DNA of 64,000 bases from Lepus europaeus (lineage: Eukaryota; Chordata; Mammalia; Lagomorpha; Leporidae): NCBI RefSeq assembly GCF_033115175.1, contig NC_084835.1, forward strand, positions 100,346,448 to 100,410,447, given 5' to 3'. The position numbers and the translations under genes are program-made. This document shows positions 1-12,734 of the stretch, piece by piece. Numbering within the stretch: the first letter of the stretch is position 1; the number at the start of each line of letters is the position of its first letter. The notes under the pieces are model-generated. The model made no database searches and was not told the origin of the DNA. It worked only from the letters and a program-made list of their open reading frames with translations.

Positions 1-420
1 GTGTGTAAGTTTATTTAACATCCAGCAAAAGAGAAAAAGCAAGAAGGGGAAGGAAACAAGAATTCAAGCAGTTGGTAGAATTTTTGAAATGAACTCCATA
101 GCTTTTTTTTAATGTTACTGTGTTAAAAGGAAAAGACAAAGAAAAAATAACCTAGGAGTGGAAGAGCATTGTATACCAAACTGAAGGGAAGTGGCACATG
201 GCGGAAAAGAATGGCACTCTCAGGAGGGTGAGTGAGTTGAGAGATTGCGTTTCATCCCCCTGAGTTCTGCTTATCCCTAGGCTCACTCATCCCTCATCTT
301 AAGGTTGGATTACAGGCTATCCAGTTCTGGTCATTCTGTTGAAAGCATTCAGTGATTACCTGTTAATGAAGGATTCTTTCTAAGTTGATACTCGTGTACT
401 GATAATTCTATTCTCTGTGC
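1..420. other. Unique intronic sequence
   Basis: A-rich at the start and otherwise featureless; no gene or clear repeat recognised. Confidence 0.6.
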
Positions 421-511
421 TCCTCCTTCCCCTCTCTCTCTCTCCCTCTCTCTGACTCTGTCTCTGTCTCTATCTCTATCTCTATCTCTCTGTCTCTCTC
501 TCTCCCCTCCA
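421..511. repeat. (CT)n-rich low-complexity tract
   Basis: TC dinucleotides broken by TG, TA and CC. On the other strand it forms an open frame of Arg/Glu/Asp repeats, which is a translation artefact. Confidence 0.9.
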
Positions 512-689
512 TGGTTTAATTTTCCTTGAAATGCCATGTGATCAAAAAGAGCTACCAGGATGAAAGATGTTGTCTTTGATAGCAAAATGAATTCATTAAT
601 TTGTTTCTTTAGTTTTTGTTGATTTGTTTTGTAAAATAGACAGTTCAGGCTTCTCTTTGAAGAGTAACTGTTTTATCCAGATTGAGTTT

Positions 690-1024
690 CTTTTTTTTAA
701 GATTTTTATTTATTTGTTTGACAGGTAGAGTTACAGAAAATGAGAGAGACAGACAGACAGAAAGGTCTTCCTTCTGTTGGTTCATTCTCCAAATGGCCAC
801 AACTGCCAGAACTATGCTGATCCGAAGCCAGGAGTCAGGTGCTTCCTCCTGGTCTCCCGTGTGAGTGCAGGGGCCCAAGCACCTGGGCCATCCTCCACTG
901 CTATCCCAGGCCACAGCAGAGAGCTGGACTGGAAGAGGAGAAACTGGGACTAGAACCTGGCACCCACATGGGATGCTGGCGCCGCAGGCGGAGGAGTAAC
1001 CTAGTGTGCCATGGTGCCGGCCCC
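690..1024 (-). mobile_element. C-SINE, near full length
   Basis: Reading the minus strand, the element starts GGGGCCGGCACC, has the tRNA-like B-box GGTTCTAGTCC, the family core (GGGCCCCTGCACTC) and a 3' CT-rich/A-rich tail that appears here as T8 and TTTATTTA at 690-715. No clear target-site duplication. Confidence 0.93.
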
Positions 1025-1230
1025 CCAAATTGGGGTCTACACCATTTGAAGTTGATCACTACTTAGGAGGAAGTTTTGAATAAAGGAAGGAATAACAGGG
1101 TAGAAGTTAGGAGTGTTTGATTCTAGGTTTCCTTTGCTATATCTATAGAAGTCACCTGCAGAAAGTCTTTGCATCTCCTTGGGTTTTTCTTGTCTGTTAC
1201 TAAAAAATCTAGTTGGATGATATAAGGGAT

Positions 1231-1386
1231 TCTGAACCCTCAATGTGCATTGAAGTCACTTAGAAAATTTTTCTCATCTTCATTCCTGACCACGGCTCCT
1301 GGTTCACTCTGGGATGTGTCCCGGGTATCTGCATTTCTAAAATGTTCCCCATGTCATTCTAATGCCCAGCCAGATCAGAGAAATAG
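1231..1386 (+). mobile_element. MER5A-like hAT-Charlie DNA transposon
   Basis: Matches the remembered consensus pattern: a TTAGAAA block, the central TCACTCTGGG region, ATCTGCATTTCTAAAATG and a final TCATTCTAATGC block. Old and divergent, so the exact ends are approximate. Confidence 0.65.
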
Positions 1387-2054
1387 CATATTACCTGATT
1401 TGCAGGTATAACATCAGCAACTAAACTATTCCCATTCTGTTGGAAGAAGTCTCTCTTGAGATTTTCAGCATTTTTCACGGTTCCTTGCACTAAATCTGGT
1501 ATACAAATGAGTTTGCATCACTTTCTTTGAAAATCAAATGTAGGATTTAAGAATTTCTGTCAATTGTAGCTGGCCAGTAAATTCCATAGCTGCATAAAAG
1601 AAATTGGGCTGTTTGTTCTGAGAGCCTGTGTTGGCTAAGGGACCATAATTATTTTGTGAAGGAGTCAGAGGGAAGCTTTATCATGCCATTGAATGTCCTC
1701 AACTCAAATTTTCCTTTCTTAAAAATTAGAATTAGTTTCAACAGAAAATTCTCCAGGTCTGCCTTTTATTAGAGAGTTAGAGCAAGTCAGTGTGGTAAAC
1801 CATTGCCATTACAGTGAACATCTGCCTTCAGGGAATACTTTTGCATGTACAAATAATTTGTCTGAGGCTCATATGTGATTTTTGACAGCTGCTTGGTGGG
1901 AGTGCTTTGCAGTCCTCAGTCTCTGATCACTCCCACCCCAGTCACATGCTGATATTAGTACTGATTCTTTAAAGAGCTTCTTTGCCTGGATGAGGAGGCC
2001 AAAATACAGATGAAGGAGCTCTGCCTTAGAATTCAGGCAATTTGATTTATAGTT
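1387..2054. other. Unique intronic sequence
   Basis: No gene, RNA or recognisable repeat; AT-rich single-copy sequence. Confidence 0.55.
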
Positions 2055-2190
2055 TATCTGACAGAGGAGGAAAGGCAGATGGAGAGCTCCCATCCACCAG
2101 TTCAGCACCACCAATGCCCTCAATGATTGGGACTGGGCCAGGCCAGACAAAAGCTGGGAGTACAATCCAGGTCTTTCCTGTGGGCAGGTG
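2055..2190 (-). mobile_element. Old C-SINE fragment
   Basis: Keeps the purine-rich 3' region and the blocks GGGCCAGGCC and ATCCAGGTCT, but the 5' tRNA-like head is missing. Many substitutions mark it as an old copy. Confidence 0.65.
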
Positions 2191-2194
2191 ATTG

Positions 2195-2290
2195 GAGTTT
2201 TCCTTCTAGCTCTGTCCTTACCCAGCTTGTGACTTCAGGCAAATAACTCACTCTTCAGTGCCTCTGTTTCCTCATCTGTCTAGAGAAGGG
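2195..2290 (+). mobile_element. MIR fragment
   Basis: Contains the MIR core: TTGTGACTTCAGGCAAATAACTC followed by CCTCTGTTTCCTCATCTGT in slightly diverged form. Only the core and start of the 3' part remain. Confidence 0.75.
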
Positions 2291-3124
2291 ATCCCTCTCA
2301 CTCTGACTCTGGTCCCTGCTCACCATGGAACAGATGCAGGGCTTGGATCTTCAGCTGCTTTCTGAAACATGTGTTCTCAAAGGCTCTTTCTTGGTCTTGG
2401 CTTGCCTGTCCCATGCCTTCAGGCTGTGTCTGCCAGCTGCAGAGCAGTGAGATCTCACGGAGCCCCCTTTTTCCTTCCTTCTTTGCACATAGAACAAGCA
2501 GTCTGTCATGCTGGTAATCCAGGATCTAGTGGCGCACTGTGGAGCCCAGGCTTCCTTGAGCTGCCCTACTTGCTCCCTTGTTAATCCACGTCCGACAGGA
2601 ATGGGAAGAGAAGTGTTTTTGACTTCTCTGGTAGACAGCACATGAGACTCGGAGATGAAATGGGACATGGCGGTGAGCTGCTCATTGAAACCTCTGCAGT
2701 CTCAAATGTAGCTTCTGATTTAGGGTCCAAGTCTTTGTGCTTGGTAAAGTCTTTTGTGTGATGGACAGTGAAGGTAAATAATTAATGTGGTGGCCAATTA
2801 AGAGTGTCATTCTATTACACTTGTCCTTAGTGATGATGCAGCTGTCAGGAAAGGCTTCCGCTGCAAGAGAGATGAAGTTTGGATTTTGTGTTGGGCTGTC
2901 ATGGGAAAACATCACTGTCTTCCATGCAACCCTTTAATTCTTATAGAGACTGAACCTAGTTTCCTGTTGCCTTCTGATATGTGCATGGGTTTTTACTTTC
3001 CTTCAGTTTGTCTGAACATTCTACTACTGTGCTGACATAACTATGTTTCTATCTCAAAAATGACCTTAACTTGCAGCTTTTCGATCATTCTTTAAAGAGG
3101 GTTCTGATATACTATAAGGGCAGA
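2291..3124. other. Unique intronic sequence
   Basis: Moderately GC-rich up to about 2600, then AT-rich. Short open frames on both strands lack protein-like composition. Nothing recognised. Confidence 0.55.
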
Positions 3125-3432
3125 CTGGGGCAGGTGCTATGGCGGAATAGAGTAAACCACTGCTTGGGACTCCCTTTTATCATATTGGGGTATCTAGGAG
3201 CAAGTCTACCTCTGCTTCTGATCAAGCTTTCTGCTAATGTGCACCATAAGAGGCAGCAGGCAATGACTCAAGTACTTGGCACCCTGCCACCCACATGGGA
3301 GACCTAGATGGAGTTCCTGGCTCCTGGCTTCAGTCTGGCCCAGCTCTGGTTGTTCACGTTTGGGGAATGAATCAGCAGGTAGAAGATTTATCTATCTCTC
3401 TGCTTTCAACTAAATAAAAAGAAACTTCAAAA
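3125..3432 (+). mobile_element. C-SINE, old full-length type
   Basis: GGGGCAGGTGCTATGGCG head, then TCAAGTACTTGG, CCACCCACATGGGAGACC, TTCCTGGCTCCTGGCTTC and AACTAAATAAA tail. This is the older variant with CTGCCACCCACATGGGAGACC rather than the later C-SINE core. Confidence 0.9.
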
Positions 3433-4239
3433 GAAAAATAGGACTGATAGGTGGGGTGACAAGTGACTGGGAATCAGAGTGTTAAACTACATCACTCTGC
3501 TGCCCCTTCAATGTGATTTGCTTGTTCTGTGCCCAGCAGAGTTTAAGTAGCCACTGCCCCATCAAAATGACTCCTTCCCCAGTTGTGAGCTGACCACAAG
3601 AGGGCTTCAGGGAGCAGAAGTCAGCTCAGCTGCTGCAGATTGGCCAAGGTTGTCTGGATTTGTAAACAGGATGAGTGAGAATGTTCCACAACCTTTGGTG
3701 CAGAGGGGAATGTGATATTTAGCGGAACAAGGCCCATAAAGCTAAATAAAAATGTTTTATTTTAGATCATTAAACTGTATGTCATATAACCTTTAGAACA
3801 GCACACATTATAAATCAGAAGCTTGGGTTTATAGGGTGGCTTATCACTCATTTAATAGGCACTGTTATGGCATTTGAGGCTCTGGGCACTCTTTACCTCC
3901 CTCTGGTTTGACTAAGAGAATTTGCACACCTTGTTTGTTCCTGGAAGGAAAGGGCCATCCACTTATGGGCTTCTATAGCCTCCAGCCCAGCATTCAGCCA
4001 CAGTGCTGGTGGCTGTGGTTGCAGATCCTGACATGTTAGTGCTCAGAGAACACGAGCCATGAAACTTATTCCAGGAAGGGCAAGTGGTCACCAAGGGAGT
4101 TATTTGAGAGCCTGGAAAGTATATTTATGTATCATAGACACCAAACATAATACAAATCTCCAGGGGTCTTTTAACCCAGAACACCACCCCATGTACAGTT
4201 TCATATAAAAAACCTAAAAGACATTTATTTCACTGTCTT
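3433..4239. other. Unique intronic sequence
   Basis: No repeat or gene recognised; an AT-rich block at 3730-3800. Confidence 0.55.
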
Positions 4240-4445
4240 CACAGGAATGTGAGATGATTTCAATGGGTGCTAAAGGGAATAAGCCATACACAGAAGGTCA
4301 TTCTGTGCAACTCCGTTTATATCAAACTCAAAACCAGGCAGAAGTTCTAATGCTACTGAGTTATATATTTATAAGTGGATACAATTGTCCCATGGATATT
4401 ATGTATATTTTAACCACACAGCCACAAAGAAAAGAAAAAAAAAGT
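4240..4445 (+). mobile_element. L1 (old, L1M-like) 3' UTR fragment
   Basis: Sense-strand pattern of the L1M 3' end: a CCGTTTATAT block, an AACCAGGCAGAA block and the TATTTTAACCACA terminal block followed by an A-rich run at 4429-4443. Divergent; ends approximate. Confidence 0.5.
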
Positions 4446-5585
4446 GTCAACATTCATCTAATGAGTGAAGAGTCAGGAGACACTTATGAAAGGTTGAGTG
4501 ATGGTCTAATTTATTGCTAGAAAGGAGTAAGAAGTTCTGGGATCCCATTGTGTAGTATGATGGTAGATAACATTCCATATATTTCTCTATTAAAAAATCA
4601 GAAGATAGAATTTTAGATGTTTTCACCATAAAGGAATGTTAAATATGAGAAGATAGATATGTTTACTCTGATTAGGCAGACACAATGTGTTTATGTATCC
4701 AAACAGCACATAGTACCCCATGAATACATACAATCTGAAGTGCATTTTCATAAAAAATTTGTTTTTAGAGCTGGGAGTGGTTGCTCTTTTGCTATTTGAG
4801 TGGTCAGTGGCTGGTGGGAGACTGGAATGGGGCTATGGAAACTGTAAACTTTGTTTCTCATCCTGCTTCCAGCTGTGGCCTTTCAGATGGCTCACTTTGT
4901 GAGGATTTGCTGTGTGCTTTTTCTAGATCAGTATTTTCCTTTAATAAAACATGTATCACATAAAAGAGAGCTCAGTGAGTCTTAGTTGGTTTGATTTAAT
5001 TTGACTATAATGTTGGTCACAAGTATGAAAATTAACTATTCTGTTGCTTCAGGGATTTGGGAAGAGATCATTGAAAAATTGTCACTAAACAATAATTCTA
5101 TTTCCTTCTTGCCATGAGTGAGTCAGATTTATGGAAAACAGGGCAAAGGATTGTCATGGTTTACACTAGAGTCTTGCCTCTGTTCGAAGGTTCCTTATTT
5201 CTTGAAACCTATATAAGCACATACACTCTGGCAGGCTGTGAGCCCGACAGCCTGCTCCTACACAACCACAGTGTAGGTCCTGTTCCCTGTAGTTCAGTCT
5301 CTGTGGATGTTTGTAGGAAAGTGACTTCCTGTCACTTGGTAGATGACAGGGAATTATCTAGAAGGAATACTCTGTAGCAGCTGCTTATTTCATGGGCAAG
5401 TTGAACAAAATAAGCTTCAACAACCCTTTTAATTCCAAACTGTATTCATCTTTTCCTCTGATTTTATACATGTGTGTGTATACCAGCTTCCTAAATGAGT
5501 CTTTGTCAGTTTCTTGCTCAGTAATTTTGAGAAAGGAAGTCAGTGAGGTTATAGAATGCTAATATCATTGCTTGTATGATTCTAG
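4446..5585. other. Unique intronic sequence
   Basis: About 1.1 kb without a recognised repeat. Several open frames of 60-88 codons show no family features. Confidence 0.55.
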
Positions 5586-5880
5586 GTTAATTATCTAAGG
5601 CTTCCATAATGGAGTATCACAAACTAATTTAAAACGAGAGAAATACATTCTGCCGCGATAGTGGAGGCCAGAAGTCCAGAGTCCAGATGTCAGGGGGCTT
5701 CTCTCCCTTTGGAATCTGTAAGGAGAAATCCTTCTTAATCTCTTCCAGTGTTTGCTCCTAGCAGTCTTGAGCAATCCTTGGCTTGCAATCACATCACTCC
5801 AACCTCTCCCTCCATCTTCCCCTGACCTTTCCCTTGAGTGTGTCTCTGTGTCCTTTCTTCTTCCTGTCAAAGTTTATGGG
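5586..5880 (+). mobile_element. ERVL-type LTR fragment (MLT2-like)
   Basis: Shows the pattern TTCCATAATGGAGTATCACAA, then GAGGCCAGAAGTCC, TCCTTGGCTTG, CACTCCAACCTCT and TGTCTCTGTGTCC, typical of old ERVL long terminal repeats. Only the 5' two thirds is seen. Family assignment is from memory. Confidence 0.55.
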
Positions 5881-6149
5881 ATTTATGGCCTACCCTATAC
5901 TGAGGATGGTTGTATTCTGAGATTTTTAGTTACATTTCTGAAAATAAAGTTTTCACGTAAGTTCATAGTCAGATTCTGGGAGGATGTGAGCTTTGGAGAT
6001 GATAGTATGCAATTCACTGGCGATATTTTCCTGAAAAGAAAAAGGAGGAAAAGCAACATTAAGAATCTCTGCTGGTCAGAAATAAATACCAAGTGATTAA
6101 GAAAACAAAGGTTTCTGTGAGTTCTCGAGATGCAGATCATGTAATCACC

Positions 6150-6305
6150 CATTTGTTTGGTGAATTATTACTGAGCCTCAGCTGCGGCAGGCATCTTGCT
6201 AGGTGCTAAGCATAAAGTGGTGCAGTAAAGGAACAGGGGCCATCCTCATGGCACTGTGGTTCAGTGGGGGAGATCAATATTAATCTAAAGAACAATAACA
6301 GCAAA
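6150..6305 (+). mobile_element. L2 LINE 3' fragment
   Basis: TTACTGAGC, GGCATCTTGCTAGGTGCTAAG, GCCATCCTCATGGCACTG and TCAGTGGGGGAGA follow the L2 3' end in order. Old copy. Confidence 0.7.
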
Positions 6306-7779
6306 AAAATCTATTACTGCAAATGACTTAAGAAGCCAGGTAGCATATGATAGGAGAGGACGTCCAGAGGAGTCCGGCTTTACACGAGGTCTGTCAGAAA
6401 AGTTTTCTCAGTGGATATATTTGGGCTAAAAGCAAAGGATGCGTAGAGGTTAGCAGGGTCCACACTGATAATTCTGTATGGCCTGTGAATGATGTTCTAA
6501 ATATTCAAATGGCCTTTCGCCAAAAAAAAAAAAAAAAATTCTACACCCCTGTTATTAGAAATAAGGTACAACTCTTTTTGATCTACTAGATGTTCATGGG
6601 CCCTTTCCCATGGAATTCTCGTGCATGCCACTTCCTCATGCTCCCTGTGTCATGGGCTGAGAGAGCGCTCACATCTGCCTGTTGTGCATGATGCATTTAC
6701 CTGGAGAACAGTCACCTTCAGGTGAATCATACGGAAGTCCTGCAAGATGACTGGTGCATACAGACAGGGCGTTCCAACCCGTGCTCATCCCCACACCTCA
6801 TTAAAAAGGTGTGAAATCCCTACAGACTATGTAGGAAGAGTCTGGGTGTGAGAGGTGGGCTGTGGAAGAGGTAGCCTTGGCAGAGGACTCCAGCACCGCT
6901 GCTCCATCTGCATAGTATTATCCACATGAGCAGATTGCCTCCATCGAATCAACAGGACCGTATGGCAATGTTCAGATCTGAAATTATTTCCAATGGGTTC
7001 CTGTGTAGTTACAACTCTGTACTTGCAATCTTTGTGATTTCAATTTGGAAAGTCATTCAAGTGAATAATTTAATGTAGGGTTGTTCCTTCTGTTTTCCTT
7101 TCAATCTCCCACAATTCTAAAAACAATGTTATTATGAGCAAACTTTGACTATACCTAACAGGCCAGTGAGGGGGTGGGGGCTACAGTTCTGTCTGTCCCA
7201 AGTACAAACAAGATCAGACTGGATTTTTTTAATCTGCTGGTCCCTGGGTTTTATGAATACTAGTCCAAATTGTGTTTAAAGCCAACTTTAAACTCCTGGC
7301 TAATGTCTTATGTAGATAACAACGCAGTTTATTTTGGAACATACAACTGGGCTTTGTTGGAACACAAGGTGAGGAAGACTTCACTAAGGAAAAGTCAGTC
7401 ATCAAGATCACCACAAAACTCCTCATTCATGCCTCTTAAACCCTCTTACCTCTCCAACCGTAATAATCTCCTGGTTATAGGATTCCTCAAATCACTCTGT
7501 AGAATTAGAATATGTTTTCATCAAAGTTGTTTGTACACGTAAGTTAAAGGGCTCATGACTCCTATGAGGCTTCTTACAACCACAGTTGACTTCCCACCCA
7601 AGTTTCTCTTCTTCCCATCCCAGAAGTAACCACTTGGAATTCCTGTGATAGATTTTTTAACTTGCTTTCTCTCTCTCAGTAACATGTTTATATTGCTCTT
7701 CATTCATTTTCCGATTTTAGGCATTATCTGCTGACTTCCTGTTATCACACGCATAGAGATGGCTATCTCTTGTTTCCCT
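6306..7779. other. Unique intronic sequence with A16 run
   Basis: A homopolymer A run sits at 6521-6537. The segment 7590-7690 has a faint resemblance to an antisense L1 3' UTR (AGAAGTAACCACTTGGAATT) but is too weak to call. No gene. Confidence 0.5.
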
Positions 7780-7789
7780 CACCCATTTT

Positions 7790-8125
7790 TTTTTTTTGTT
7801 TGTTTGTTTGTTTGTTTTTGACAGGCAGAGTTAGACAGAGAGAGACAAAGAGAAAGGTCTTCCTTTTTCCATTGGTTCACTCCCCAAGTGGCCGGCACAC
7901 TGAGCCAATCCGAAGCCAGGAGCCAGGAGCCAGGTGCTTCCTCCTGGTCTCCCTGTGGGTGCAGGGCCCAAGTACCTGGACCATCCTCCATTGTGCTCCT
8001 GGGACACAGCAGAGAGCTGGACTGGAAGAGGGGCAACCAGGACAGAACGGGCCCCCCAACCAGGACTAGAACCCAGGTGCTGGTGCCGCAGGCAGAGGAT
8101 TAGCCTAGTGAGCCACAGTGCCAGC
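7790..8125 (-). mobile_element. C-SINE, young, with target-site duplication
   Basis: Complete element in reverse orientation with a (TTTG)n-rich tail at 7797-7820. It is flanked by a perfect direct repeat CACCCATTTT at 7780-7789 and 8126-8135, the mark of L1-driven insertion. A second GAGCCAGGAGCCAGG doubling near 7918-7932 is a small internal tandem duplication. Confidence 0.95.
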
Positions 8126-8135
8126 CACCCATTTT

Positions 8136-9604
8136 CTTTCACCATATGTGTTCCCCGTCTCTTCCTCAGACTCCCAGTTAAATTATATTTAATTTTTGCT
8201 TAAAACAATATTTAGTGTTTATAATACTGAATTGGTATAAACTATGGTTATTTTTGTTTTCCAGTGGAGCTAACAGATGTCTTGTGTTTTATTTTGTTTT
8301 TGTGACTTTAATGTACTTTGCTCTCTGTGGCTTGCCTAACTGACTATCCTTCCAATGGTTCAGACATATCTCTCCATCTTTTCTTTCTGAGAAACTCACA
8401 CTCAGAGACTCCTGACCTGCTCTGTCTGGACTGGTTAACTGCTCCAACTGGCACTGCTCTCAGCAGGACCTGCTTTCGCCATAGTGCAGTTCTATTGATC
8501 CCTTTTCTGGTATCAGCAGTTCCCTATACTCGACATCTCCTTCCTGAGAAAGGGTTCATGAAGGATAAAGCTGGAACTTTGCAAGTCAGAAATGTTGGTA
8601 GTTTGGTTATATGTAGAATTCCTAGTAAGGAATCTTTTGTCTCTAGAATTTCAATGTATATTTCTGTTGTCATCTTGTTATGGATATTTGTCGTTGTGTG
8701 GATATAGAATAGTCTAGAAACATGAACTCTTCTATTCTGGGAGATTTGCTTAAATTATTCCATTGATAAAGCCTCCCCTTCTGTTAACTCTGTCATCTGT
8801 TTTCAGGACTTCTTTTATTCAGAGATTAATTTCTGGAATAGACTCTGAATATTTTTTCTCTTGTTTTACATATGTTTTCCTTTTATGCTATAATTTCTAG
8901 GTTATGTATTTAAGTTCAAATGAATGAAACTAATAATTTTTAAGAATTCTGAAATGTAGCTGCAATAAATTAGGTGCAAAATTCAACACAGATACCATTC
9001 AGAAGATCAATCAGTCATTGTACTATTAAAGTGGCACCAAATCTGCCATTACATGAGTGGGATAATTATTGCAGGTCAGTGAGTAGACAGAACACTGAAG
9101 ACTGTAGAACATCAACATTGGCTGGAATGGAAAGAAAGTGTAGAGAAAAGCATGCCATTAGATATCTTTTAGACCAGATTACCATTCCCAAAGCATCATG
9201 AGGACTGTATCTAAAACACTTCTCTGACTTACAGAGGTGAACCTTGGCCATAGATTGCCCTGAAGCTGCCGTTTCTGAGGTCAGACAAATCCACATAATG
9301 GTTTATGTTGGTTATCTAAGTGGGAAGTCAGGCTTATGTAGGTGTGTTTGGAAGATATAGGCCCAGTCAAGTAGGTTAACGTCAATGAGAGGATTTCTGT
9401 TCCAGAGGAAGGAATTGTAGTATACATCAAAATGTCAGTACCCAAACCCAAGATTGCACAGATTTAAGACACACTATAGAAGTGAGGTTAGGGGTGGTCC
9501 CAGGACTCACTTCAGTTACCCTAACTCCTTGATTTAAGTCAACATGATTAATTCAAGACTCCATCAACATGTGATCCTAAGCCTACTAATAAGCAACTTA
9601 CCCT
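8136..9604. other. Unassigned intronic sequence
   Basis: The 129-codon open frame starting at 8318 has no recognisable domain and lies in AT-rich DNA; it is most likely chance or an old repeat I cannot name. The rest is AT-rich single-copy sequence. Confidence 0.5.
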
Positions 9605-9641
9605 TCAGTTTTGTTGAGACTTGAGAACTCAACAAAACTGA
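9605..9641. repeat. Perfect 14-bp inverted repeat (hairpin)
   Basis: TCAGTTTTGTTGAG at 9605-9618 is the exact reverse complement of 9628-9641, with a 9-nt spacer. No T-run follows, and it lies in an intron, so no terminator role is implied. Confidence 0.9.
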
Positions 9642-11914
9642 CTTTGTTGATTCTAGAAGCTGAACAACTTTAAACTTGTAACTCAGTGTTCCAGGAGGAG
9701 CCAGAGAGAGATAGCAGTATTTCAGAACTCTAGTGATTATCCATCATTACCAAGTAGCATTTTCCCCTTCCCTCTAAGTCATCCTCTTCTTCTGCTTTCA
9801 TAGGTCTTCAGCTCACACCCTATTTTTAGTCAGATTCCAGTGGCCAGTTTTATGTATGCCATTTTCTTGTTGTTGTTCCACAGACTGCCTAAATATTTCT
9901 ACCATAGCTGTGAACTCGACAGCTTTCTAAAATTGTAGTTTGATGCTGATCCTGAAATCTTCCCCTGAGTGACTGAGAGAACAGTATGATTACTATGTTT
10001 ACTTTTTGGCCTTTGGAAAATCAGTTGTATGTTTATTAGAACTTGTTTCTCCTTGTTCCATGTAGCCTAAAGTTGTCTTGCAGCAAAGCGATTTGTCATG
10101 TCACTCTCTCTTTTCACACAGGGTCAGCAAAAGTAAACCAGCACAGAGAGCAAATCTGACTCCCTCTGTCCCTTTCTACCAATTCCATACCCTCTAATCC
10201 TCCACCCCTCCCCACCTCTGAAGTGTAGTCTCAGCATTTCTTCAGTGCCACATACTGTTAAAAGCCTAATCTTGGGATAAGCCCAGAGAACAAGCCTAAA
10301 CAAGGCTATTACCTTTTCCAGGGATGTTTCCATTTGAAACATCATCTTGATGACTACACAACTTTCAAAAAAGCAATATTTGTTTAAGTCAGAGACCTCC
10401 TGGCATAGTGGACAGGAGGTGGACTCCAAGAGAGGCAAAACCCAAAGGGGCTGGTGGTAGTGGGGTTTTTAAGCACCATTTTGGGGGGGAAAACTTTGAA
10501 TCAGTACAAGGCGGAGAGAAACCCATCAAAAGACATGTGTAATATTTAAAAAAAAAAAAAAAACACCTTTCTCACCAAAAAAATGAAAAGTTCACTCTGA
10601 CGGATGTTTTTGCTGCCAGTGATCCTCTGTGATCTCTGTTAAAGAATTCCCCCATTGGTAGCTGCCCACCAGACCACAAGAGCAGTATGTATTTGCCTTG
10701 CCTTTTCCTTAACTCTTCAATTAACACCTGCCCTCAGATGGCATAGCTCCTCTGAGGTGGAGGTTGCTTTTGCAGGGGGGAAAGAAACACTAGAAATGGG
10801 GAAATGGCTCCTGACCATGAAGTACTCAAAAGAGGTGCTGTGTATAGGCTCAGAAAACTGAAGCTATGGAAAGTTAGATACTGAGTTCAGTACAAACACT
10901 ATCAACAGCAAGCAGTGATTACAATAGTGCAAAATGTCTTACCATGAGTGGGATAATTGGTGTGAGTAGCCAGAAAACAGGCATCAATGGTAGGCTGGAA
11001 TATAAAGCAGTGCTCAGGAAGCTCATTTATGCCAGGGTCGGAGAACTGCTGAGAGCTGGTGACCAGTAAACATTTCATTCTGTGCTGTTCACCGCTCTTC
11101 CCTTGAAGCCCCAGCTCAGTCTTTGGACTGTCAGAAAGTAAAAGATTGGAAAGCAAGAAGGTTGCTCAAAAGCTTGAAGCGCTTACTGGAATGTCAGCTT
11201 CGTTAGATGGTGATACAACAGAGTAGAAAGCAGTCATCAGGAATTGTCTCTTGTATTGCTGCCTTCTATGCCGTGTGGTCTACCACTCGTAGGAGGAAGG
11301 CAAAAGAGTGTGACAGTGGGAGAAAGTTGAAAGTGTTACCAGGGAATGGGAAAGACTGTATAGAGCCATGTCTGAGTTTTTGGGGAGAGGACCGAGTGTG
11401 AATGGTTTTATCTTAGTATTAATAATTTAAACCACATTAGACCAATTTGACTGAGAAGGCACATTCAATACACATTACAGAGAGAAAGGATAAAGGGGAT
11501 AAGATAATAGAGACAGGCAATGCAACTTGGAAATAAAACACATACTGGTTCGCGATTTCAATCCTTTTTTCTCAGCAGTAATCTGTCTACACAGGAGCCA
11601 CACATTAAGTATTGATGGCTTAGTTTGACAATAGAAAGTAGATCTACTACCTTGATTTTGTATACCCATACAACATTTCTATACTTTAAAAATTTCTTGT
11701 ATGATCATCTCACTTTTTCAGGTGGGACCAGATGACCTACTAATATCATTTCCGTTTTGATTGTGATATCTATTACCCCTGCATAAGTAAATGTACTGAA
11801 CAACATGACTTGCTCAGTGATCAAATTGTGATCAGTGTTGAACACTCAGGATAGGCAACATGTTAAATGTATTATGAAGAATAATTTCCAACAGTCCTAG
11901 CAAGTGAGCAATGA
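9642..11914. other. Unique intronic sequence
   Basis: About 2.3 kb without a recognisable repeat, apart from an A16 run at 10547-10563. The 104-codon minus-strand frame ending at 10124 has no family features. Confidence 0.5.
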
Positions 11915-12040
11915 AATCATTCCTGCTTAAAGAAGCACAAAGAAGTGATAAATAACTTGTTAGATGCACAAAGCTGGTTAAGCGGCACAGCTTGGGTTTA
12001 AATCAAGATGTGCTTCCTGTAGATTCTGTGATAGTAACTT
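11915..12040 (-). mobile_element. MIR fragment
   Basis: GTGATAAATAACTTGTTAGATGC, a GCACAGCTTGGGTTTAAATC block and TTCTGTG follow the reverse complement of the MIR 5' half and core. Confidence 0.55.
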
Positions 12041-12067
12041 GTATTCATTTTGTTAAAATGTTTGTAA

Positions 12068-12352
12068 AAATTACTAGGAGATAGACTCAGAGAGAGACAG
12101 GCAGATAGAGAGCTCAGATCCATTGGTTTGCCTTCTCAGATGCTTGTAACACCAAGTTTGGGCCAGGTCAAACTTGGGAGCCAAGAATGCAATCCAGATA
12201 GACCACGTGAGTAGTGAACACCCAGTTACTAGAGCCATCACCACTGTTTCTTGGGGGTTGCGTTGGTGGGACTTTAGAATCAGAAGCCAGAGTCTAGGTA
12301 GTCTGTTGTAGGATGCAGTCATCTTAACTGCCAGGCTGAATACCTACCTCCT
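12068..12352 (-). mobile_element. Old C-SINE
   Basis: AGAGAGAGACAGGCAGATAGAG tail region followed by TTTGGGCCAGGTC and a degenerate head ending CAGGCTGAATACC. Highly diverged, with small internal losses. Confidence 0.7.
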
Positions 12353-12734
12353 TAACTGGTGTACCTTGTCTGTGCAATCCAGCAATTCTCCTCTTGATAC
12401 TTGGTGATTCTTGCATAGTAGTTGGCACTTGTCTGTTGAAACCTCGTATCTCCCCTCCAAGGTATCTTTATTTTAATTGATTTCACTAACTGTAGCATCA
12501 TCTCACATCTTCTCTATTAATCCACATAGTTCATTTTTTCCAAAGATCATCTCCCATGTACTTGCCCTGTCTGGGCCTCCCAATGCACTGGTATCTCTGG
12601 CACTGTTTTTATACAACTCTCTTCTTTTTCCAATTAATTTAGAAATATTTCAAGGTAGAATTTTTTTTTAAATTTTATGTTATATTTTAACTTTAGTGTG
12701 TTGGAATGTAGGGTTGCTAACTCCAAATGTAGTC

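Noticed and set aside
349..585. Minus-strand frame with Arg-Glu-Arg-Asp repeats
   Set aside because: Translation of the (CT)n tract at 421-511; not an RS-like protein.
690..1024. tRNA-like promoter boxes in the SINE
   Set aside because: The A/B boxes belong to the tRNA-derived C-SINE head, not to a tRNA gene; no cloverleaf with anticodon arm is kept.
8318..8707. 129-codon + strand frame with a hydrophobic C-terminus
   Set aside because: The hydrophobic end comes from T-rich DNA; no signal or family feature. Left as unassigned sequence.
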